Assembly: GCA_017399105.1 (NCBI GenBank)
Contig: JAFQEJ010000003.1
Span: 83,213 to 147,212, forward strand
DNA: 64,000 nt
Reading direction: 5' to 3'
Source of the DNA: Clostridia bacterium
GTDB lineage: Bacteria; Bacillota; Clostridia; Oscillospirales; CAG-272
Shown piece after piece: positions 17,490 to 25,598 of the stretch. A program made the translations under genes and the position numbers. The notes below the pieces were generated by a model. That model did no database searches. It was given only the letters and a program-made list of their open reading frames with translations, and was not told the DNA's origin. Every line of letters begins with the position of its first letter. The first letter of the stretch is position 1.

Positions 17490-18299
17490 ATGCTGAAAAC
17501 CGAAGCACGCAATCCCCATACCACCCATATCGACCGCATGACCACCGCTGAAATGCTTGAATGCATCCAGCGGGAAAACTATAACGCGGTCCGCGCCCTT
17601 GAAGCCGCCATGCCTCAGATTGAAGCCGCCTGTGACGCCATTGCATCGACCTTTGAGCGGGGCGGAAGGCTGATCTACACGGGAGCAGGTACCTCGGGAC
17701 GTCTCGGTGTCCTTGATGCCGTCGAGTGTCCTCCCACCTACGGTGTCACACCCGACACCGTCATCGGACTCATGGCAGGCGGAAACGAAGCGGTCTTTTC
17801 CTCTGCTGCTGACATCGAGGACAGCGCGGAAGAGGGCATCGGCGACCTGAAGAGAATCAACCTCACCGCCGCCGATATCCTGGTGGGCATCTCTGCCGCA
17901 GGCGGTGCAGGCTATGTCATCGCCGGCATCGAATATGCAAAGTCGCTTGGCTGTACCACCATTGCCGTCACCTCCAACGGGGACAGCAGACTTGCCGCCC
18001 TCGCCGATATCGCCATCGTCACCGATACAGGCGCTGAGGTCATCACAGGCTCCACCCGTATGAAGGCAGGCAGTGCCCAGAAGATGGTGCTCAACATGCT
18101 CTCCACCGTCTCAATGGTTAAAACCGGCAAGGTTTACGAAAACATGATGATCAACCTCCGCCCCACCAATGCAAAGCTCACCGCCCGCATGATCCGCATC
18201 ACAAGCGAGATCACAGGTCTTGATGAAACCGCCGCCAAAGCCCTCCTCGAAGCAAACGAATGGAGTATCCGCCGCGCTGTCGATGCCTTTGAAGCATAA
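17490..18299 (+). CDS. murQ: N-acetylmuramic acid 6-phosphate etherase
   Basis: 269 residues, somewhat shorter than the usual ~300. The N-terminal TEARNPHTTHIDRM, the SIS-domain signature YTGAGTSGRLGVLDAVECPPTYG, LVGISAAGGAGYVIAGI and the STRMKAGSAQKMVLNML block are diagnostic. It removes lactate from MurNAc-6-phosphate to give GlcNAc-6-phosphate in peptidoglycan recycling. The C terminus ends in the UBA-like helices (DETAAKALLEANEWSIRRAVDAF). With the kinase in front it makes a two-step MurNAc salvage unit. No MurNAc transporter is adjacent. The ATG follows GAAAGGAG. Confidence 0.96.
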   Translation: MLKTEARNPHTTHIDRMTTAEMLECIQRENYNAVRALEAAMPQIEAACDAIASTFERGGRLIYTGAGTSGRLGVLDAVECPPTYGVTPDTVIGLMAGGNEAVFSSAADIEDSAEEGIGDLKRINLTAADILVGISAAGGAGYVIAGIEYAKSLGCTTIAVTSNGDSRLAALADIAIVTDTGAEVITGSTRMKAGSAQKMVLNMLSTVSMVKTGKVYENMMINLRPTNAKLTARMIRITSEITGLDETAAKALLEANEWSIRRAVDAFEA

Positions 18300-18315
18300 A
18301 TCCATACCAGTCCCA

Positions 18316-18351
18316 AGGAGCTGACACATCCCATGTGCCGGCTCTTTTTTG
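18316..18351 (+). terminator. Intrinsic terminator after murQ
   Basis: An imperfect stem GGAGCTGACACAT / ATGTGCCGGCTC followed by TTTTTT. Confidence 0.72.
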
Positions 18352-18443
18352 CTGATTATCACAATACTTTGTTGATTAATTCTAAATAACAGATGATATA
18401 TTTGTTACAAAGTTACGACAAATTTTAATGAAAAGTTTTCAGA

Positions 18444-18473
18444 TTGACTGCCCCCCTCCGTATATGGTATAAT
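18444..18473 (+). promoter_or_regulatory. Promoter of the LacI-lipoprotein operon
   Basis: TTGACT (18444-18449), 18 bp, TATAAT (18468-18473). Confidence 0.7.
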
Positions 18474-18487
18474 ATTTTACAGATTAG

Positions 18488-18499
18488 TACAACGTTGTA
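18488..18499. promoter_or_regulatory. LacI-type operator (autoregulatory)
   Basis: TACAACGTTGTA is a perfect 12-bp palindrome with the central CG pair that LacI-family hinge helices need. It starts 15 bp after the -10 box and lies in the leader of the LacI gene itself, so repression of its own operon is expected. Confidence 0.7.
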
Positions 18500-18526
18500 T
18501 TATTTTTCTCATAAAAGGAGGCTGTC

Positions 18527-19558
18527 ATGAGAAGAGTCACGCTGAAAGAGGTTGCGGCAGAAAGCGGCTATTCTTTTTCGCTGGTGTCAAAGGTTCTGCG
18601 CGGCTGCGGTATTGACAGCATCCGTAAAGAAACCATCGAACATATCCGAAAAACCGCCGACAACATGGGCTATGTGGTCAATCACACTGCCCGCTCACTC
18701 AAAACCGGTAAGAGTCACGTCATTGCCCTCGGCATCCCGCTGGGTGATAACTTTGCCTCCACCATCTACCCGATCATCACCGAGGTTGCGGTCACCAGCT
18801 GTGTCTGGAAAAACATCACCTATGATGTGATCCCCTTCATCAACTATGGCGGATACAAGGAAAACGATAATCTCCGCCGCATCCTGTCCATGAATCCCGA
18901 CGCCATCATTTATGCAACTCCTCCCGAAAAGCTGAATGGGGTCTCCAACGAGCAAATCACGCTGGAGATTCTCTCCGATTATACAGCGGCAGGCCATCCT
19001 CTCGCCTTCGTGATGGATGCCTACAACATTCCCGGTTCCTGCACCTTCATACTGGATAATCGTGAGGGAGGCTTTCGGGGTACAGAACACCTGATCGGGC
19101 AGGGCTGCCGCAATATCTATCATTTCAGAAGCTATTACCATACGCGCAACCAGGGATATGTCGATGCCATGCGCAATTACGGTCTGTCAGACCGCATCGA
19201 TATTTCGGAGAATTACGCCGGCTACAGCTTCAAGAGCGGTTATGATAGCTTTACAGAGCTGTACAACACCCGCGGTCCCAAAAATCTCCCCGATGCCATC
19301 TTCGGCACCTGCGATATCTTTGCCATGGGCATGATCAAATCCATGCGCGAACGCGGTATCAGCGAGAATGACATCCTCATCATGGGCTATGACGGGCTTG
19401 AAATCTCCCCCTTCACCGACTACCGTTTCGCCACCGTTGTTCAGCCGGTCAGAAAGATCACCACCGACTGTCTGAAGAGTGTGCTCGACTGGCTTGAAAC
19501 CGGAAATGTACCCGAATCCAGGCTGTATGAACCTAAAATAGAACTTTACAATATGTAA
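18527..19558 (+). CDS. LacI-family transcriptional regulator
   Basis: 343 residues. Residues 3-55 are a LacI helix-turn-helix plus hinge (VTLKEVAAESGYSFSLVSKVLRG, later VNHTARSLKTGKSHVIALGIP). The remainder is a periplasmic-binding-like sensor domain (EGGFRGTEHLIGQGCRNIYHF; AIFGTCDIFAMGMIKSMRERG; FTDYRFATVVQPVRKI). It should bind a carbohydrate. It is followed after 15 bp by a solute-binding lipoprotein gene, and a LacI operator sits in the shared leader, so this is a two-gene ligand-responsive operon. Confidence 0.93.
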   Translation: MRRVTLKEVAAESGYSFSLVSKVLRGCGIDSIRKETIEHIRKTADNMGYVVNHTARSLKTGKSHVIALGIPLGDNFASTIYPIITEVAVTSCVWKNITYDVIPFINYGGYKENDNLRRILSMNPDAIIYATPPEKLNGVSNEQITLEILSDYTAAGHPLAFVMDAYNIPGSCTFILDNREGGFRGTEHLIGQGCRNIYHFRSYYHTRNQGYVDAMRNYGLSDRIDISENYAGYSFKSGYDSFTELYNTRGPKNLPDAIFGTCDIFAMGMIKSMRERGISENDILIMGYDGLEISPFTDYRFATVVQPVRKITTDCLKSVLDWLETGNVPESRLYEPKIELYNM

Positions 19559-19573
19559 ACAGGAGGTAATACC

Positions 19574-21046
19574 ATGAAAAGAACATTGTCAACACTACTC
19601 CTCGCCGCACTGCTGATATCAGCCTTCGCAGCCTGCGGTGAAAAGCCTGCCGGAAACACAGGTGATTCTGCCGTCACCACCGCCGCAGAAACAGCAGCCG
19701 AAACCGAAGCCGATATTTTTGAAGGACTCTCCACCAAAACCTACGGAGGCAAGGATTATGTCATCCTCGTCCGTGAAGGCGTGGAAAGCCAGTTCTATGC
19801 GGAGGAAGAAACCGGCGAGCTTCTCAACGACGCCGTTTACCGCCGCAATATGCAGGTAGAGGATCGTTTAGGCGCAAAAATTTCCATTCGTTCCGAACCG
19901 GGCGGCTGGGATCAGCAGGGTTCTTTCCTGAAGCTCATCAGCTCCTCAGTTGCAGCCGATGAGGGTGCTTACAACCTGGTGGACGGCTATGCAGCCTACA
20001 TCGGAAATGCCCTCGCCAACGGAAACTTCGTTGACCTTACCACCGTCCCCTATATTGATCTGACAAAGGAATGGTGGGCATCTACCATTATGGAAACCAT
20101 GTCGATCAACGGCAAGGTCTACCTCTCGCCAAGCGATATCACCACCAACCTCTGGAGCTCCATCTTCTGCATGATGTTCAATCAGACATATGCCGATAAT
20201 TACGGCATCGAGTCGCCCTATACATGGGTCAAGGACGGCACCTGGACCTATAACAAGATGCTCGATCTGACCAAGTACGCCCGCTCTGATGTGGACGGCA
20301 ACGGCGAATTCGACCAGCATGACTCCTATCCTCTGATCTTCAACAACTCCCTCGCACTCAACAACTTCCATGAAGCCTTCAACATCCCCACAACCAAGCT
20401 CGATGAAGAGGGATTCCCCGTATCCAATCTCGCGGATCCCCGCATCGAATGGCTGGTTGCCGAGGCAAAAGAGCTCATTTATGATAACGAGAATGTCTAC
20501 ATAGCCAGCCTCCCCGCATTTGACTGGAGAAGCATCTCCCATACCGATTATCTCAGCATGTTCTCGGATAACCGCGCATTCCTCATGACTGCCCTTCTCG
20601 GATTCAGCAGCGATCTACGCGATATGAAGAGCGACTACGGCATCATCCCCTACCCCAAGTATGACGAGAAGCAGGAAAGATATCAGACCTACGCCATGGA
20701 CACCTACTCACTCCTCGGTATTCCTGCCGATGTAAAGGACATCGATTTCACCGGCTGTATCACCGAAGCCCTCGCCCGCGTCAGCAATGATACGGTTATT
20801 CCCACCTACATGGAAACCATGCTCAAGGAAAAGTACGCCCGCGATGAGGACACCATTCTGATGATCGATATCATCCGCGACGGTCTCACTCTTGATTTTG
20901 GTGTAGTGTTCTCCTCCCAGCTGGAGCGCGCAGGATGGCATACCCGTGACTGCCTGGAATTTGATTATGAATACGCATCATACTTAAAGAAGATGGAGAA
21001 GAAATACACCGCCGCCTTCGATGCCTTCCTACAGAAATTCAGATAA
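19574..21046 (+). CDS. Extracellular solute-binding lipoprotein (orphan)
   Basis: 490 residues with signal peptide ending SAFAAC (Cys about 21) and an Ala/Thr/Glu linker. The body shows YGGKDYVILV, FYAEEETGELLNDAVYRRN, WTYNKMLDLTKYARSDVDGNGEFDQHD and DYGIIPYPKYDEKQERYQTYAMDTY, the last two being the family's most conserved parts. Its length equals that of the protein at 11766. An EF-hand-like DVDGNGEFD loop suggests a bound calcium. It is cotranscribed with the LacI gene. No permease genes follow; the next element is a strong terminator. Confidence 0.85.
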   Translation: MKRTLSTLLLAALLISAFAACGEKPAGNTGDSAVTTAAETAAETEADIFEGLSTKTYGGKDYVILVREGVESQFYAEEETGELLNDAVYRRNMQVEDRLGAKISIRSEPGGWDQQGSFLKLISSSVAADEGAYNLVDGYAAYIGNALANGNFVDLTTVPYIDLTKEWWASTIMETMSINGKVYLSPSDITTNLWSSIFCMMFNQTYADNYGIESPYTWVKDGTWTYNKMLDLTKYARSDVDGNGEFDQHDSYPLIFNNSLALNNFHEAFNIPTTKLDEEGFPVSNLADPRIEWLVAEAKELIYDNENVYIASLPAFDWRSISHTDYLSMFSDNRAFLMTALLGFSSDLRDMKSDYGIIPYPKYDEKQERYQTYAMDTYSLLGIPADVKDIDFTGCITEALARVSNDTVIPTYMETMLKEKYARDEDTILMIDIIRDGLTLDFGVVFSSQLERAGWHTRDCLEFDYEYASYLKKMEKKYTAAFDAFLQKFR

Positions 21047-21057
21047 GCATCCCTTCC

Positions 21058-21092
21058 CCGCCGCAGACCTCACCGTCTGCGGCGGATTTTTT
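21058..21092 (+). terminator. Strong intrinsic terminator
   Basis: CCGCCGCAGAC and GTCTGCGGCGG make an 11-bp GC-rich stem followed by TTTTTT. Confidence 0.88.
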
Positions 21093-21132
21093 GCTCTGAT
21101 GTGAAAAAATGGAGCGATTCGCAATATTTCTA

Positions 21133-21161
21133 TTGACATTCTCGTATTGTTATGATATAAT
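21133..21161 (+). promoter_or_regulatory. Perfect consensus promoter
   Basis: TTGACA (21133-21138), 17 bp, TATAAT (21156-21161), 47 bp before the ATG at 21208. Confidence 0.82.
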
Positions 21162-21207
21162 GCAGTCAGATGAACGCTTGATAAAATACATTAAAAGGAG
21201 CATCACT

Positions 21208-21852
21208 ATGTTATCGAACCTGTCTAAGTTCACCCTCACATCCTGGCTGCTCTTCATCCTCGAGCTTGCCGCCATTCTTGCCGCACTCTGTCTGCTTGTC
21301 AAAGCCTGCATCCTCCTGCGCGCCCTCATCAAGCGCATCAAGCTTCTTCACCGCATCAAAAAGCTCTGCCGTGAGCGCGGCTATGCACTCGACTGCCGCC
21401 CCGGCTATTACACCTCGCTCATCGCAAAAAGCAGCGCTCCCGAGCTTTTCATCACCACCCCCGATAAAACCTACGCCGTCAAATTCTTTGCCTGCCTCAA
21501 GTATAAGGACAGCTATACCTTAACCGATCTGAATTCCTTCTACACAACAAATAACAATAAGCCTATCTTCGTCAATCTCCGCTTTCCCACAACCGGCAGC
21601 GGCATCCTGAAGGGTAAGCCCAACCTCCACGCCATCACAAAATCGGAGGAGAGCTACATCAAGCAGGAGAAAAAGCGCCCTGCCGTCAGCTTCCCCGAAG
21701 GCACCGAAAAGCTGCTCTGCATCCATCCCATGGCAGTTGAAGTTTACGCCGTCCGCACCAACCGCCCCGAGCGCATCTTCGACGGCGATCACTTCCGCGA
21801 CTGCACCGTCTGCAGCGGAAGCGGTCTTGAGAAGCTGATAAGCACACTCTGA
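21208..21852 (+). CDS. Membrane-anchored protein of unknown function
   Basis: 214 residues from the ATG at 21208 (AAAAGGAG); a longer in-frame start at 21109 would place coding sequence across the promoter. One long N-terminal hydrophobic segment (about residues 10-40, LLFILELAAILAALCLLVKACILL) is followed by a basic stretch and a soluble domain with strands such as YAVKFFACLKYKDSYTLTDL. A late CTVCSGSG motif with two cysteines stands out. I do not recognise the family. Monocistronic. Confidence 0.75.
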   Translation: MLSNLSKFTLTSWLLFILELAAILAALCLLVKACILLRALIKRIKLLHRIKKLCRERGYALDCRPGYYTSLIAKSSAPELFITTPDKTYAVKFFACLKYKDSYTLTDLNSFYTTNNNKPIFVNLRFPTTGSGILKGKPNLHAITKSEESYIKQEKKRPAVSFPEGTEKLLCIHPMAVEVYAVRTNRPERIFDGDHFRDCTVCSGSGLEKLISTL

Positions 21853-21903
21853 CACAGCATAAAAGCCCGATTTTTAGAGCGTCACTCTAAAAGACAGTTT
21901 TCA

Positions 21904-21941
21904 AAAATACGGTATATCTTGAAAGAAGTATACCGTATTTT
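21904..21941. terminator. Perfect 13-bp hairpin, probable terminator
   Basis: AAAATACGGTATA and TATACCGTATTTT pair perfectly around a 12-nt loop; T-rich on the + side and A-rich before, so it could act in both directions. Confidence 0.65.
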
Positions 21942-22008
21942 GCGTTTGTGACCACAATTGCAGTGCTTGTCAGGAAAATTGACAAGTCATAGGTGAACAT
22001 AAAAAAGA

Positions 22009-22166
22009 GGGCTGTTGCAAATGGAATATTTGCAACAGCCCAGCCACAAAATTTTCGATTTTGTGGCATATATTGATTGGTTTCAGGGCATAAAATGCCC
22101 TGAAATGGCGGTCTTCGACCGGCAAAATCAATATTCAAGGTACTGTCGCATGTAAGTGCGACAGTA
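22009..22166 (+). repeat. Structured multi-hairpin repeat, copy A
   Basis: The 158-bp element folds into: hairpin I 22009-22041 (14-bp stem from GGGCTGTTGCAAAT); hairpin II 22044-22066 (CCACAAAAT / ATTTTGTGG); an outer stem ATATTGATT (22070-22078) with AATCAATAT (22126-22134) enclosing hairpins IIIa (22081-22105, 11-bp stem TTTCAGGGCAT) and IIIb (CGGTC-TTC-GACCG); and hairpin IV 22141-22166 (TACTGTCGCA / TGCGACAGTA). Copies B (35494-35653, minus) and C (58265-58422, plus) have the same order and spacing. The ends share a degenerate inverted motif CTGTYGCA. It lies between the convergent genes at 21208 (+) and 22537 (-). Confidence 0.9.
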
Positions 22167-22170
22167 TCTG

Positions 22171-22537
22171 TCAGCAAAGCTGACTGAGGGATTGGTCTAC
22201 GAGGTGATCAATATATTCACAAACACCTCGAAAGTTTTTGTATTTCCGTATTAGGTATTCTTATAACTGTCAATCCGTATTCATCGAGAAAAGCGGTTCT
22301 TTCTTCGTTGTGTTGTTTTCCTTCTTCGGTATAATGTCCCGAGCCGTCAAGCTCAATAATAAGCTTTGCCTCTGCACAGTCAAAATCTGCGATATATCTT
22401 CCGAGAACCTTTTGACGAGAAAAGCGGATGGGATAGGTACGCAGAAAATCATACCAAAGATGTTTTTCTTCTTTGGTCATATTCTTTCGTGGCATTTTTG
22501 CAGTTGGAACAATGTCTTTGTTGTGTTTGCTCTGCAT
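22171..22537 (-). pseudogene. DUF559-domain protein, frameshifted near the C terminus
   Basis: From the ATG at 22537 the frame gives 106 residues of a DUF559 (very-short-patch-repair-endonuclease-like) protein: MTKEEKHLWYDFLR, FSRQKVLGRYIADFDCAEAKLIIELDGSGHY and YGLTVIRIPNTEIQ. It then ends at 22217 in a nonsense tail. The shifted frame after the run of five A (complement of T at 22235-22239) restores the expected ending NFRGVCEYIDHLVDQSLSQL, closing at TGA 22171-22173. One A too many (or two too few) explains this: a real mutation, slippage, or a sequencing error. AT-rich, next to repeat copy A. Confidence 0.8.
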
Positions 22538-22633
22538 TACAATCCCTCGCGTGCCACCTCCCTTTACACAAGGGAAGCTTTGGCAATTTCTGCATTTATC
22601 GACAAATTGAAATTTATTATCTCATTTCAAATT

Positions 22634-23629
22634 TCAAACAATATTAGAAAATACTTCTAACAATGTAGGATAGAATGTTTCAAAATCGGGATAAATATCA
22701 CGATGGTCATCATAATATTTATATTTTTCAAGTATTAATGGTATATACTTATACCCTTTACATAGGTCATGATCTAACATTTCAGTTGCTATATCTTGGA
22801 GATTACATTTTTGTAAAAGGTGAACAACCATCGCTCTTACAAGGTGCTCATTAATACACTCATACCAATCACCATAACCTGATTTAAAGCCCTGCAATTT
22901 GTATTTTTTTAGCAACTCGTGCGAAGTTTGATATTTAGTTGTCAAATCTATGTATTTTTCAGTCAATGGATTGATAAACGGATGTGAAAACTCATGAAAT
23001 AATACAGCCTCTGAGATACTGAAGCCATCTGTTGCAAAAACAGAAAATATATCAAGTTTTGCCTTTCCTTTTTCACCAAAAGATATTCCGTAATTGCCTA
23101 TCATTAAGGAAGATAAAATATAATTATAAGAATTCTGCTCTTTTCCATATTCATCTTCTAAAATGGATATATAGGGGTATTTATTGACAATTTCTTTCGC
23201 TTGTTCAATTATTGGATTGTAGTATTCTTTCGCTTCTTCTAAAAAAGCAAAAAAACCAATTTTTGCTTCATATTCTTTCAACAACCTCAACAATTCTTTG
23301 ATGTTTGAAATTCCACCACAATACTCAATACACATCTCTGATGGTGTATATTGCATCGAAAAATCTGTATTATTTCCAAGGCTCAACATTAATTCCACCG
23401 GACGCGAAAAAGTAAAACCATTTGGAACCAAACTCTCAATATATTGATAAATATCGTCATTATGGTATTTTTCTAAAAAATGCTTTATACGAGTCGTATA
23501 TTCATTTTCTTCTTTTGTCATCAATCCATATCCAATATATGGCTCTGTAATTTCATTATATCTACTGGTCAATAAAATACTATTCATATATTCTAAATAC
23601 GAATTAATATACACATTAATTTTCTTCAT
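22634..23629 (-). CDS. DUF4932-like metalloprotease-type protein
   Basis: 331 residues. A zinc-protease-like HEFSH (HExxH) lies in EAVLFHEFSHPFINPLTEKY, the signature segment of DUF4932. No signal peptide is visible. Base composition is strikingly AT-rich compared with flanking genes, with AAA, ATA and TTT codons common, which suggests recent transfer. It is oriented like the DUF559 gene, about 100 bp upstream of it. Likely -10 elements (TATAAT) lie in the AT-rich region upstream of 23629. Function unknown; a metal-dependent hydrolase is the family-level guess. Confidence 0.78.
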   Translation of the reverse strand: MKKINVYINSYLEYMNSILLTSRYNEITEPYIGYGLMTKEENEYTTRIKHFLEKYHNDDIYQYIESLVPNGFTFSRPVELMLSLGNNTDFSMQYTPSEMCIEYCGGISNIKELLRLLKEYEAKIGFFAFLEEAKEYYNPIIEQAKEIVNKYPYISILEDEYGKEQNSYNYILSSLMIGNYGISFGEKGKAKLDIFSVFATDGFSISEAVLFHEFSHPFINPLTEKYIDLTTKYQTSHELLKKYKLQGFKSGYGDWYECINEHLVRAMVVHLLQKCNLQDIATEMLDHDLCKGYKYIPLILEKYKYYDDHRDIYPDFETFYPTLLEVFSNIV

Positions 23630-23966
23630 TTGCGACTCCCTTCATAATATGCATTTGTATATACAACTCAAATCCTAACAGACGGATAAAATCATATTTA
23701 TCTAACTGTTTAATTAAAGTTTAGATTTTATTTAATCACTGGAACAGTTTTAATTATAATATTTATTATAGCACAAAAACCACAGAAAATCAATCTGCGG
23801 TTTCTGCTTTTTTCTGTCGGTAGGTAATGTACTTCTAAAACTGTCCTTAAGAATACGTCCCATTACAGCCGGGCTTTTATGTTTTATATCATTAGATATT
23901 TGTCGACACTAATTTTGCGTCAGTAAAATTTGCTGACACTAATTTTTCGCAGAAAAATTTGTGTCT
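23630..23966. other. AT-rich intergenic gap with a terminator
   Basis: 337 bp without a gene. It holds the terminator at 23771-23803 and, near 23908-23965, two imperfect copies of a GACACTAATTTT motif flanked by small inverted repeats (GCGTCAGTAAAATTTGCTGAC and the CGCAGAAAAATTTGTG region). No small ORF with an RBS was seen. Confidence 0.55.
23771..23803 (-). terminator. Intrinsic terminator downstream of the AGCS transporter gene
   Basis: Read on the minus strand: AAACCGCAGA, loop, TCTGTGGTT followed by TTTTTGTGC. Confidence 0.65.
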
Positions 23967-25496
23967 TTATTCCTCATCCAGCTTCGATGCCATTTCTTTT
24001 TCAATCTCGGCATCGTAGGAGAGCATGGGCGCTTCATCCTTGCTCTTGATCTTGCGGTTGACATAATTGCGTGTGATCTTCATAACCAGCGGGAAGAGCG
24101 AAACAACGCCGATCAGGTTGGGGATCATCATCAGACCGTTGAAGGTATCCGAAATATCCCATGCCAGCGAAGAGGTCATCACAGCACCCGAGATGATCAT
24201 CACAACGAAAATCACCTTGTAAACTTTAACCCCCTTCAGACCGAAGAGATACTCCACCGCTTTGGAGCCGTACTGAGACCAGCCGAGCACGGTGGTAAAG
24301 GCAAAGAGCAGCATTGCGATGGCAACAAACCACTCGCCTGCAATACCGAAGACATCACCGAAGGCACGGGAAACGAGAGTTGCATCCGAAAGGCCCTTAA
24401 CTGCGGGATTACCGGTAGCAAGATCAATGTAACCGGAGGAGAGCACCACGATAGCAGTCATGGTACTGATGATCATGGTATCAAAGAATACCTCGAAGAT
24501 ACCCCACATACCCTGACGGACAGGCTCCTTAACATTGGAGGAGGAGTGCACCATAACAGAAGAACCGAGACCTGCCTCATTGGAGTAGACACCGCGCTTG
24601 AAGCCCTCGGTCATGCCGAGGAAGATGGTACCAACCACACCGCCGTATGCAGCGCGCTCGGTGAAGGCAAACTTGAAAATAGCAGCAAACATGTCGCCAA
24701 CATTGGCGATGTTCATAAAGAATATGATCAGCGAGCCGACGATATAAAGGATCGCCATGAAGGGCACAACGCGTTCAGCTACGGTAGCAATTCTCTGCAG
24801 ACCGCCGATAATAATCAGACCGCCGATGATCATCAGTGCAATACCGATGATCAGATTGATAACCGAAATGCCCGCAATCTCTCCCATTGTGCTGTTCTTG
24901 AAGAATGCAGACTGAATGTTGAGTACGATCTTGTTGATCTGACCCATATTGCCGATACCGAAGGATGCGAGAATTGCAAAGCATGCGAAGAGCACCGCCA
25001 GCACCGATGCAACGCCGCCGCAGCCCTTTTTCTTACCCAGACCGTCCTTCAGATAATACATGGCACCGCCTGACCACTCGCCATCCTTATTACGGCGGCG
25101 GAAGTAGATTCCAAGCACATTTTCCGAGAAGTTGGTCATCATACCGAAGAATGCGGCAACCCACATCCAGAAGACCGCGCCGGGACCACCGATGACGATG
25201 GCAGCCGCAACACCGGCGATATTACCGGTACCGACGGTAGCAGCCAGCGCTGTGCAGAGTGCCTGGAACTGAGAAATCGATTTTCTGTCTGTCTTTTTGT
25301 TGGAATCGCTGTTCTTTTTGAAAAGGCTTCCGATGGTCTCTTTCCACCAGTGACCGACGCGGGTAATCTGGAATACCTTTGTACAGCAGGTCAGAAGGAT
25401 ACCGGCACCGATCAGCAGTACCAGACCGGGAATCCCCCAAACCACACCGTTGATCTTGCTGTTTATGGCAGCAATCTGATCAAAAATTGCGTTCAT
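23967..25496 (-). CDS. Alanine/glycine:cation symporter (AGCS family)
   Basis: 509 residues from the ATG at 25496 (GGAGGAAAAAC in front). Family hallmarks: VVWGIPGLVLLIGAGILLT at the N terminus, FQALCTALAATVGTGNIAGVAAAI, PGAVFWMWVAAFFGM, GGAMYYLKDG and SNEAGLGSSVMVHS. About eleven membrane helices. It takes up alanine or glycine with Na+ or H+. The leader carries a tandem glycine riboswitch and a terminator, so glycine is the likely substrate and signal. The longer upstream frame from 25655 crosses the riboswitch and is not real. Monocistronic. Confidence 0.96.
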   Translation of the reverse strand: MNAIFDQIAAINSKINGVVWGIPGLVLLIGAGILLTCCTKVFQITRVGHWWKETIGSLFKKNSDSNKKTDRKSISQFQALCTALAATVGTGNIAGVAAAIVIGGPGAVFWMWVAAFFGMMTNFSENVLGIYFRRRNKDGEWSGGAMYYLKDGLGKKKGCGGVASVLAVLFACFAILASFGIGNMGQINKIVLNIQSAFFKNSTMGEIAGISVINLIIGIALMIIGGLIIIGGLQRIATVAERVVPFMAILYIVGSLIIFFMNIANVGDMFAAIFKFAFTERAAYGGVVGTIFLGMTEGFKRGVYSNEAGLGSSVMVHSSSNVKEPVRQGMWGIFEVFFDTMIISTMTAIVVLSSGYIDLATGNPAVKGLSDATLVSRAFGDVFGIAGEWFVAIAMLLFAFTTVLGWSQYGSKAVEYLFGLKGVKVYKVIFVVMIISGAVMTSSLAWDISDTFNGLMMIPNLIGVVSLFPLVMKITRNYVNRKIKSKDEAPMLSYDAEIEKEMASKLDEE

Positions 25497-25524
25497 GTTT
25501 TTCCTCCATGTCTGTCCGGACAAC

Positions 25525-25556
25525 AAAAAACGGCGGAGCCAAAGAGCACTCCGCCG
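25525..25556 (-). terminator. Riboswitch expression-platform terminator
   Basis: On the minus strand CGGCGGAG..CTCCGCCG is followed by TTTTTTG, between the glycine aptamers and the start codon at 25496; this is the switching terminator. Confidence 0.85.
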
Positions 25557-25598
25557 CGAGGAACAACAATCATAACAGCAAATAAAACCGCTGTTCTC

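Noticed and set aside
21887..22177. Open frame of 96 codons inside repeat copy A
   Set aside because: The equivalent regions of copies B and C are open only in other frames with different proteins; conservation is at the level of stems, not of a peptide.
23908..23965. Two GACACTAATTTT motifs as ends of an insertion sequence
   Set aside because: No transposase, no target duplication and only two imperfect copies.
23961..25073. A 370-codon open frame antisense to the AGCS transporter
   Set aside because: His- and Asn-rich shadow of transmembrane codons; the AGCS gene has its own promoter and riboswitch.
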